Shown: positions 27,416-34,582 of the stretch, one piece after another
How positions within the stretch are numbered: position 1 is the stretch's first letter
Layout of the letters: each line of letters opens with the position of its first letter
Assembly (NCBI GenBank): GCA_947449315.1
Contig: CANFRC010000008.1
Span: 90,251 to 154,250 of the forward strand
Direction of reading: 5' to 3'
Source of the DNA: Bacteroidota bacterium
Lineage (GTDB): Bacteria > Bacteroidota > Bacteroidia > 2-12-FULL-35-15
Length of the DNA: 64,000 bases
The notes under the pieces: model-generated
The model's database searches: none
What the model was told of the DNA's origin: nothing
What the model saw: only the letters and a program-made list of their open reading frames with translations
Program-made: the position numbers and the translations under genes

Positions 27416-28834
27416 TTGAGCAAACTTATAAATACAACCAGCCAAATTTTAGTGTGGATTTCTGCTATAGCATTTGTTTTGCTTTACCTTACCTTAAGTT
27501 ATTATAATCGTTTGGCATCTGATGATATTGTATTCATTGCTCTTTCAAAGAATCAAACCCTTTTCCAATATATAAGTGCTTTTTATCAGACATGGAGTGG
27601 ACGTTGGTCGTGCGGTAGTTATTTTTATATTATTACGAATATGGGTAATTCTTTTCAAAACACTCCAGTTTATATTTTCTTGTACTATTTTATCTCTTTA
27701 ATAATTTTCATTTATTCTATAAAGTCCATTCTTCATTTCTCTTTTTTAAAATTTTTCAACACCTGTCTTGATAGAAGTACATTATACCTTTACAGTATAT
27801 TATTTATCGCTAGTTTTTATTATTTCACCTTCCAATGTAGTGAAGTATGGTGGTGGGTTTGCGCATCTGTTGATACCTTACAAGGGATCATTTTTTTATT
27901 ATTTGGAATGAGCCTTTTGCTTAAAGAACAAAAAAATAAATTCCATTACTTTTTAATCTTCCTTTCATTTATATATGTTGGAGGAGGGTTTGAAATTTAC
28001 AGTTTAATAGTAGAATCATTCTGCTTTTTATTATTCATATATTGTGTTTTCAAAAATCAATCCGTTTTTTATACGCTAAGAAAAAGCACTTATACAAAAG
28101 GTATACTTATCGGAATAATTTCCCTGTTTTTTTCTTCGGCAATTTCTTTTTCCGCACCCGGCAACAGAAACAGGAGGGATGCTGTTACTAAGGAGCTTTC
28201 ACTTAATGTTATAGCCAATAAACAGAATACACTCGTTGAAATCAGTAAAAATATTTTTTCTGAAAAAAAATACATCCTTGCTGCAGGACTTTCCAGTTTG
28301 TGGATATTATTAGGAATGAGACTGAAAAAGGATGGAAATGCCGACAAAAAAATAGCGCTCAAAAAACTATTAATTATTTCCTTATTGCCATTCATTCTTT
28401 CAATATTAATCACTTGGGGGTTTCAAATATTATTAATGAGAGGCTATTCTATTCCAGTAAGAGCATGGACATTTTCTAGTTTTTCTTTGACTTTTTTCTG
28501 CTGTTTCCTTTGTTTAACAATCGGATACTCATTTCAATTTCAATCACACGCATTAGATTATTTAATTAAAGTAATTGTTCCTCTTTCCATTGCAATATTA
28601 TTATCTACAAATTTTATCATGCAATATAAATACGCATCCGTTTACAGCAGAGCATACGATCAATTGATAAGTAAATTAATTGATTCGAGATCTGATGGCC
28701 GAATAAAAACGATTGCAGTAAATAAGCTTCCCGAATCAGGAATGTTGATTCCGCTAGACATTGCGGATGATTATATTAAAATTCCGCTAAAGGAATTCTT
28801 AGATCTGAAGTGCGAAATAAAAGTCATTGAATAA
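27416..28834 (+). CDS. Multi-pass membrane protein, DUF6056-like
   Basis: 472 residues with about 11 transmembrane segments. The start is TTG at 27416, 6 bases after the selD stop; the next ATG is far inside. The first lumenal loop has ASDDIVFIALSKNQ and a Trp/Arg-rich stretch (YQTWSGRWSCGSYF), like the acidic first loop of GT-C glycosyltransferases and the DUF6056 family, which I suggest tentatively. Its function is unknown; transfer of sugars from lipid carriers is only a structural guess. The stop is 1 base from the convergent desulfurase gene. Confidence 0.7.
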   Translation: MSKLINTTSQILVWISAIAFVLLYLTLSYYNRLASDDIVFIALSKNQTLFQYISAFYQTWSGRWSCGSYFYIITNMGNSFQNTPVYIFLYYFISLIIFIYSIKSILHFSFLKFFNTCLDRSTLYLYSILFIASFYYFTFQCSEVWWWVCASVDTLQGIIFLLFGMSLLLKEQKNKFHYFLIFLSFIYVGGGFEIYSLIVESFCFLLFIYCVFKNQSVFYTLRKSTYTKGILIGIISLFFSSAISFSAPGNRNRRDAVTKELSLNVIANKQNTLVEISKNIFSEKKYILAAGLSSLWILLGMRLKKDGNADKKIALKKLLIISLLPFILSILITWGFQILLMRGYSIPVRAWTFSSFSLTFFCCFLCLTIGYSFQFQSHALDYLIKVIVPLSIAILLSTNFIMQYKYASVYSRAYDQLISKLIDSRSDGRIKTIAVNKLPESGMLIPLDIADDYIKIPLKEFLDLKCEIKVIE

Positions 28835-28835
28835 A

Positions 28836-29975
28836 TCAATTTTTCAACTCCATTAGTAATTTCCGAAATAAACTTATCGCCTCGTTGATTTCAGCTTCTG
28901 TAGTATATTTCCCCAAACTAAAGCGAATGGAAGAAAAGGAATCATCATCATTTAGGCCCATTGCTTTTAACACATGCGATGGTTGAGCAAGGGCAGAAGT
29001 ACAAGCCGAACCCAAGGCAACTGTAATGTTTGGGATTTTATTTATCAAGGATTCGGAACGGATACCCTGAAAAGTAATATTTGTGGTGTTAAACAAACGG
29101 TGTTTGGTACTTCCATTTATAAAAACATTTTCCGTTTCACATAATAATTGTTCTAATTTGGTCCGTAGTTTAGAAATGCGTATTGCATCCTCCCACATTT
29201 CTTCTTTCGCCAATTCACAGGCTTTTCCTAAACCAACAATCCCCGTAACATTTAAGGTTCCAGATCGCAAACCGCGTTCGTGCCCACCCCCATGCATTTG
29301 AGGAAACAAAGAAACACGAGGCCCCTTCCTTCTTACATAAAGAGCTCCTACCCCTTTTGGACCATACATCTTATGAGCACTTACACACATAAGATCAATA
29401 TGCTCTTCTTCCACATCAATCGTAATTTTCCCTACCGCTTGCGTGGCGTCACAAAGCAAAATACTATTGTTAGCATGAACCAAATCGGCAATTTTCTTTA
29501 TCGGTTGAATGACTCCTGTTTCATTATTTGCATACATAACGGCAACAAGAATTGTTTCCGACGACAAAGCACTTTTTAATTCATCAAGGTCAATTAACCC
29601 TTCTCTGTCAACAGACAAATAAGTTATTTTTGCTCCCCTTTTTTCAAGAAATGCACAACAATCCAAAACCGCTTTATGCTCCGTTTTTACAGTTACAATA
29701 TGCTTTCCCTTGAATTGATAATTTTCCCAAACACCTTTTATAGCAAAATTAATTGCTTCCGTTGAGCCGGATGTAAAAACAATCTCTTGCTCTAAACAGT
29801 TTATCAATTCTGCAACTTGTTGTCTAGCTATTTTCACAGCATCCTCTGCTAACCAGCCAAAAGAATGGGTTCGGCTAGAAGCATTTCCAAAATTTTCAGT
29901 AAAATAAGGCAACATTACTTCCAGCACCCGCTTGTCAACAGGAGTGGTGGCATTATAATCTAAATAAATAGGCAT
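28836..29975 (-). CDS. Cysteine desulfurase, IscS/NifS type
   Basis: 379 residues from ATG at 29973-29975 (MPIYLDYNATTPVD); a GTG two codons upstream is possible, but the promoter box argues for the ATG. The PLP lysine is in VSAHKMYGPKGVG and the active cysteine in LGSACTSALAQPSHVL. Class I desulfurases hand sulfur to Fe-S scaffolds or tRNA thiolation enzymes. It is distinct from SufS, which lies divergently about 145 bases away. No iscU or thiI is next to it, so its acceptor is open. Confidence 0.9.
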   Translation of the reverse strand: MPIYLDYNATTPVDKRVLEVMLPYFTENFGNASSRTHSFGWLAEDAVKIARQQVAELINCLEQEIVFTSGSTEAINFAIKGVWENYQFKGKHIVTVKTEHKAVLDCCAFLEKRGAKITYLSVDREGLIDLDELKSALSSETILVAVMYANNETGVIQPIKKIADLVHANNSILLCDATQAVGKITIDVEEEHIDLMCVSAHKMYGPKGVGALYVRRKGPRVSLFPQMHGGGHERGLRSGTLNVTGIVGLGKACELAKEEMWEDAIRISKLRTKLEQLLCETENVFINGSTKHRLFNTTNITFQGIRSESLINKIPNITVALGSACTSALAQPSHVLKAMGLNDDDSFSSIRFSLGKYTTEAEINEAISLFRKLLMELKN

Positions 29976-29985
29976 TTTCACGCTA

Positions 29986-29993
29986 CAAAAGTA
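29986..29993 (-). promoter_or_regulatory. -7 box for the IscS/NifS-like gene
   Basis: TACTTTTG on the minus strand, 10 bases before the ATG at 29975. It predicts an extremely short leader and supports the ATG over the upstream GTG. Confidence 0.45.
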
Positions 29994-30120
29994 ACAAATA
30001 GAACCTGGATAATACAGAGATTCATTTCATAAATCTTACTTTTTATTCCCCATAGAACACTTTATTTATAAGGAAACAGCTCGCTATTTAGAATAATTCT
30101 TAACTTAGCGCTGCAAAAAT

Positions 30121-31365
30121 ATGAGCCAATCAGCCAACCATCGAAAAAGCATAGCCATCGAAAAAATTCGTGCTGATTTCCCAATTCTTTCCAAAAAAGT
30201 AAATGGGAAGCCACTCGTTTATTTTGATAATGCTTCAACCGCCCAAAAACCGAAATTGGTGATTGATGCAATCACCAATTATTATGAAAATCAGAATGCA
30301 AATATTCATCGTGGCGTTCATACCCTAAGTCAGGAGATAACCATTGCCTATGAAAATGCACGCGTTACTGTACAAAAACATTTGAATGCAGCGCATCCTC
30401 ATGAAATAATTTTTACAAAAGGAACAACTGAATCTATCAACCTTATTGCAAGCTCTTTCGGAAAAAAATTTATTTCAAAAGGTGACGAGATAATCGTTTC
30501 GGAAATGGAACATCATTCCAATATATTGCCATGGCAACAGGTATGCGAGGAAAGAGGTGCACTATTAAAAGTAATTCCCATCAACGATGCAGGCGAATTA
30601 ATTATTTCTGATTACAAACGATTACTGAATTCAAAAACCAAGATTGTTGCAATCACACACCTATCAAATACACTTGGTACTATTAATCCAATCGAAGAAA
30701 TTATTGCCTTAGCGCATGCTCAAAACATTCCTGTTTTGGTAGATGGAGCGCAAGCTGTGCCTCATATTCGTGTTGATGTACAAAAACTATTTGCTGACTT
30801 TTATGTTTTCAGCGGACATAAGCTATTTGGTCCAACAGGAGTTGGAATTCTTTACGGAAAAGAAAAATGGTTAAATGAGTTACCACCTTACCAAGTGGGT
30901 GGCGGAACAATAAAAACAGTGACTTTCGAAAAAACCGATTTTGCTGATCTGCCTTTAAAATTTGAAGCTGGAACACCACATATTGAAGGCGGGATTGGAC
31001 TGGCAGTGGCAATTGATTATATCAATACTATCGGATTGGATGCTATTGCAGAATATGAACACGAATTATTAGTTTACGCAACTGAAAAATTAGAAACGAT
31101 AGAAGGAGTAAAAATAATAGGCACATCAAAAAATAAAGCGAGTGTAATTTCATTTATTGTTGACGGCTTACATCCGTTTGATATCGGAACTATTTTGGAT
31201 CAACTTGGAATCGCTGTCCGAACAGGTCATCATTGCACCCAGCCATTGATGCAACGCTTTGGAATTCCAGGTACAATAAGAGCATCGTTTGCTTTTTATA
31301 ATACAAAAGAAGAAATCGATATCTTCCTGTCGGGCTTAGAAAAGGCTATTAAAATGTTGAAATAA
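30121..31365 (+). CDS. sufS: Cysteine desulfurase SufS
   Basis: 414 residues, class II desulfurase. PLP lysine in FSGHKLFGPTGVGILYG, catalytic cysteine in RTGHHCTQPLMQRF. The N terminus DFPILSKKVNGKPLVYFDNAST matches the SufS family. It frees sulfur from cysteine for Fe-S cluster assembly and passes it to SufE. It opens a run with sufE (1 base), a DUF59 gene (2 bases) and a DUF2480 gene. The scaffold genes sufBCD are not in the window. Confidence 0.95.
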   Translation: MSQSANHRKSIAIEKIRADFPILSKKVNGKPLVYFDNASTAQKPKLVIDAITNYYENQNANIHRGVHTLSQEITIAYENARVTVQKHLNAAHPHEIIFTKGTTESINLIASSFGKKFISKGDEIIVSEMEHHSNILPWQQVCEERGALLKVIPINDAGELIISDYKRLLNSKTKIVAITHLSNTLGTINPIEEIIALAHAQNIPVLVDGAQAVPHIRVDVQKLFADFYVFSGHKLFGPTGVGILYGKEKWLNELPPYQVGGGTIKTVTFEKTDFADLPLKFEAGTPHIEGGIGLAVAIDYINTIGLDAIAEYEHELLVYATEKLETIEGVKIIGTSKNKASVISFIVDGLHPFDIGTILDQLGIAVRTGHHCTQPLMQRFGIPGTIRASFAFYNTKEEIDIFLSGLEKAIKMLK

Positions 31366-31366
31366 T

Positions 31367-31786
31367 ATGAGCATAGAAGCAACTGAAAATGAAATAGTAG
31401 ATGAGTTCGAAATGTTTGAGGACTGGATTCAGAAATATGAATATCTGATCGATCTTGGAAAATCATTGCCATTGATCGATGAAAAATATAAAACAGAAGA
31501 TAATTTAATCAAAGGGTGTCAAAGTCAAGTTTGGATGCATTCTGAACTTAAAGACGGGAAGATTGTTTATACTGCTGACAGTGATGCTATTATTACAAAA
31601 GGAATGGTTGCACTTATGGTTCGTGTGTTATCCAATCATTCCCCAGAGGAAATAATAAATTCCAAATTAGATTTTGTAGAAAAGATTGGATTGACAAAAC
31701 ACCTTTCACCTACCCGCAGCAACGGATTGGTAAGTATGATCAAGCAAATGAAATTAGATGCAGTAGCTTATAAAATCAAAAATTAG
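31367..31786 (+). CDS. sufE: Sulfur acceptor SufE
   Basis: 139 residues, the usual length. The acceptor cysteine is in LIKGCQSQVWMHSEL. The protein takes persulfide sulfur from SufS and raises its activity. ATG follows the sufS stop after 1 base, so the two are translationally coupled. Confidence 0.95.
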   Translation: MSIEATENEIVDEFEMFEDWIQKYEYLIDLGKSLPLIDEKYKTEDNLIKGCQSQVWMHSELKDGKIVYTADSDAIITKGMVALMVRVLSNHSPEEIINSKLDFVEKIGLTKHLSPTRSNGLVSMIKQMKLDAVAYKIKN

Positions 31787-31788
31787 AA

Positions 31789-32118
31789 ATGCCCGCAATC
31801 ATAAACACACATAATACCGAACTTACTCAGCGCGTAATCGATACGATTAAAACATGCTATGACCCCGAGATTCCTGTTGATATTTGGGAGCTTGGACTGA
31901 TCTATGAGATCAACATTGATGAAGAAAATAATCTTTTAGTCAAGATGACCCTCACGTCTCCATCTTGCCCTGTTGCTGAAACATTGCCTCCGGAAGTTGA
32001 AGACAAGCTGCGTGAAGTAGAAGGAATACGATCAGCAAAAATTGAACTCACGTTTGAACCTTCCTGGGAAAAAGAAATGATGAGTGAAGTGGCTCAACTA
32101 GAATTAGGTTTCATGTAA
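31789..32118 (+). CDS. SufT-like / MIP18 (DUF59) Fe-S assembly factor
   Basis: 109 residues, a single DUF59 (MIP18) domain. The hallmark CYDPEIPVDIWELGLIYEI sits at about 24-42 with the conserved Asp-Pro-Glu, and SPSCPVAETL carries the second conserved cysteine. SufT-type proteins help mature Fe-S proteins under high demand. The gene is 2 bases after sufE. The family also includes PaaD-like proteins; the suf context favours Fe-S work. Confidence 0.9.
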   Translation: MPAIINTHNTELTQRVIDTIKTCYDPEIPVDIWELGLIYEINIDEENNLLVKMTLTSPSCPVAETLPPEVEDKLREVEGIRSAKIELTFEPSWEKEMMSEVAQLELGFM

Positions 32119-32153
32119 ATAAAATTTGAACCTTAAATTCGAAGACCTCAAAA

Positions 32154-32663
32154 ATGGAAAATGAAATTGTAAATAAAGTATCACAAAGCGGCTTAATAAC
32201 TATCGATCTGGAAGAATTTTATCCGGATGGAGAACGGGTATTGTTTGATATAAAAGAGTTGTTATTCCAAGGGTTGGTTTTGCGAGAAAAAGATTTCAGA
32301 GAATTTATAAAAAATGAAGATTGGAATAAATACAAAGACAAGTATGTAGCATTAACCTGTTCTGCTGATGCTATTGTTCCCACTTGGGCATATATGTTAT
32401 TGGCTACCCAGTTAGAACCTATCGCAAAAAAAGTTGTTTTTGGAAATCTGGAATCTTTAGAAACAATTCTTTATACTGAAATTCTTTCCAAAATAGACAT
32501 TAACAATTATAAAGATGCGCGCGTTGTAATTAAAGGCTGCGGAAATTTACCAATACCCAAATCTGCTTACGTTCAAATAACAAGCTTATTACGACCGCTT
32601 GCAAAAAGCATTATGTATGGAGAGCCTTGTTCTACGGTTCCTTTGTATAAACAAGCAAAATAA
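32154..32663 (+). CDS. DUF2480 family protein
   Basis: 169 residues. The whole sequence fits the Bacteroidota DUF2480 family: SGLITIDLEEFYPDGER, DIKELLFQGLVLREKDFRE and VIKGCGNLPIPKSAYVQ. It shows no catalytic signature; a conserved Cys-Gly-rich turn (KGCGN) and EPCSTVPLYK near the end are visible. It is cytoplasmic by sequence. The family regularly follows suf genes, and here it closes the sufS-sufE-DUF59 run and precedes a terminator. A role in Fe-S metabolism is inferred only from that. Confidence 0.85.
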   Translation: MENEIVNKVSQSGLITIDLEEFYPDGERVLFDIKELLFQGLVLREKDFREFIKNEDWNKYKDKYVALTCSADAIVPTWAYMLLATQLEPIAKKVVFGNLESLETILYTEILSKIDINNYKDARVVIKGCGNLPIPKSAYVQITSLLRPLAKSIMYGEPCSTVPLYKQAK

Positions 32664-32674
32664 TTTTATAAAAT

Positions 32675-32706
32675 AAAAAAGCCCCGCAAATTGCGAGGCT
32701 TTTTTG
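32675..32706 (+). terminator. Terminator of the suf run
   Basis: AAAAAAGCC-C-CGCAA / TTGCG-A-GGCTTTTTT, a stem with one mismatch, flanked by A and T runs. It lies 12 bases after the DUF2480 stop and could also work for the convergent T9SS gene. Confidence 0.85.
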
Positions 32707-32725
32707 TTACCGATCTTACCGATTA

Positions 32726-34006
32726 TTATTGTATGATTAATTTTTGAACTTTCATATCTGTTCCTGTATTGATTCGTACATAATAAATCCCTTTGGATAA
32801 ACCTTCCAAATTAATTTGTTTATTATAACCTGATGTAATGTTTTTATCCATTGTGCTGAAAACTTCTTTCCCTTGAAGATCAATTACACTGATCGTCAAT
32901 TGGCTAAAAACAGCATTGTTAACTGTTACATGAAACAGTCCATTTGTTGGGTTCGGATAAACAGATACACTTCCAGCTGTTAATTCATCTATTCCTACTC
33001 CTGTTATTACAACTGTGTTGGAAACAGTATCTGCGCCACAACTACCTGTTACAATCAACTGAACAGTGTATGTGCCATTCGCAGTATATGTATGAACTGG
33101 ATTTGTAACAGTACTTACAGCACTTCCATCTCCAAAATTCCAAGAGTTTGACCCACTTGTAGATGTATTTGTGAATGTAATCACATTGGCTACGTTTGAA
33201 TACGTATACGCAGCAACCTGAAAATCTGAAACAACTACTGTTTGTGCTGTTGAATCACACGAACTCAAATGATAAACGATTGTGTGTGTTCCCACACCTG
33301 CAATGGAAGGATCAAATGTATATAGCATTGTTCCTGGGAATTGTGCAACACCCGCTCCCGTGAAAAAACCTCCTAATTCAACAGGCACAATTGTAACGGC
33401 TGGATCAAGGGAACAGTAATTCGGATTCAAGGTTGTGAAAGAGGGGTCTGCAACACCCAAATCAGTGAGCACAATCGTAGTTGAACCACCAGGAGAAGTA
33501 TATGGATCTAATTGAACATAATATGTTTTACCAGGTGTAAGACAACTTACAAGACTTAAATAAGATGAAAACTCAACCCCTCCATGAAGAAAAAAATGTC
33601 GGTCATCGTCATTTGCAGCAATGAGTGTTGCTCCGCCTTGTAAAATACTATCACATGAAACTGCATCCCATATTGCTAACTGCGTATCAAAACCAGGTGA
33701 CTGAACAGATACGCGACCTGAAGCTGGTGCAACAAATGTAAACCATAGTGTATTGGTTATAGTGTTGCTAAAATTACACCAACCTGTTTGCGCTGTACAA
33801 TCACCTCCTGGCGGAACAGGCTCTCCAACCTGAATTGTTCCCACTGATGTATTAAACGGCCCATTCACTCCAAAAGATAATGGTAGCGCTGCACAAACAT
33901 TGTCAGCAGGAGGTATCGTTTGTGCATTCAGATTAGATTGGTAACCCATTATTAAAAAGGGGTAAAATAAAACAAGGTTTAATTTTAAAAAGAATTTTTT
34001 TTTCAT
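32726..34006 (-). CDS. Secreted PKD-domain protein with T9SS sorting tail
   Basis: 426 residues from the ATG at 34004-34006, chosen because MKKKFFLKLNLVLFYPF starts a standard signal peptide. An in-frame ATG at 34036 would add ten residues. A beta-sandwich domain (CAALPLSFGVNGPF, then NTLWFTFVAPASGRVSVQSP) binds to be determined targets. A PKD domain (about 275-345) with WNFGDGS follows, then a Por type A sorting domain starting VSVYPNPTNGLFHV and ending MKVQKLIIQ. T9SS should export it and anchor or release it. It is nearly identical to the C-terminal part of the 973-residue neighbour. Confidence 0.9.
   Translation of the reverse strand: MKKKFFLKLNLVLFYPFLIMGYQSNLNAQTIPPADNVCAALPLSFGVNGPFNTSVGTIQVGEPVPPGGDCTAQTGWCNFSNTITNTLWFTFVAPASGRVSVQSPGFDTQLAIWDAVSCDSILQGGATLIAANDDDRHFFLHGGVEFSSYLSLVSCLTPGKTYYVQLDPYTSPGGSTTIVLTDLGVADPSFTTLNPNYCSLDPAVTIVPVELGGFFTGAGVAQFPGTMLYTFDPSIAGVGTHTIVYHLSSCDSTAQTVVVSDFQVAAYTYSNVANVITFTNTSTSGSNSWNFGDGSAVSTVTNPVHTYTANGTYTVQLIVTGSCGADTVSNTVVITGVGIDELTAGSVSVYPNPTNGLFHVTVNNAVFSQLTISVIDLQGKEVFSTMDKNITSGYNKQINLEGLSKGIYYVRINTGTDMKVQKLIIQ
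32727..33905 (-). repeat. Tandem duplication, copy 1
   Basis: This segment is closely similar at the DNA level to 34585-35745, both on the minus strand. Long stretches match base for base, for example the last 200 bases of both genes. Small differences (a few codons in the linker between the beta domain and PKD) separate the copies. Confidence 0.85.
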
Positions 34007-34582
34007 AGTTTTAAGAAATTTAAATAATACATTCAATTAATATGGATTCGTTTTTTATTAATAATGCTAGACTAATTGATACAAGAAAGTCCTATTAAAA
34101 TAAAATTATAGTTTGATGACTATCAATTAATATAACAGGACAAAAGTGAAATAAAAAATACCAGAGCACAAACACAAAGAGTCAAAAAACAAGTTCTCGG
34201 AACTCGAATTTTTCTTTTTTTTATACTTAATTATAAAATAAAAAACACGTTACACCTATCGGTTTTATTGATTAAAAAATAATTAGGCTGAAGGTAGTAC
34301 TATGAAAATCTTTAAGTTTTCGAAGCCTATTTTTAGGGTCGAAATAAATAACCAATACCATATTAATTGAAAATACAATACAAACTAAGGAGGAGCTGAT
34401 TTGCTAAGTTCGATTTGCTATGAAAGCCTTTCGAAGGAAGTAATTTACGGAGAGTAAAAAACATTGAAAACAATTTTATATTCAAAAATTAAAAATCAAT
34501 TAACTATTGACGAATACACGTTGTGCGTAGTGTTATAAAATTAAAATCCCCTCCTAATATAGGAGGGGATTTTAATTGAAAA
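34007..34582. other. Intergenic region between the two T9SS genes
   Basis: About 575 bases, AT-rich. No ORF of note. A perfect terminator for the upstream gene lies at its right end (34543-34573). The promoter of the 426-residue gene should be within 34010-34150; no full consensus box was identified. Confidence 0.5.
34543..34573 (-). terminator. Terminator of the 973-residue T9SS gene
   Basis: A perfect 13-bp stem AAAATCCCCTCCT / AGGAGGGGATTTT with a 5-base loop, ten bases after the stop (minus strand). The following T run is short. Confidence 0.85.
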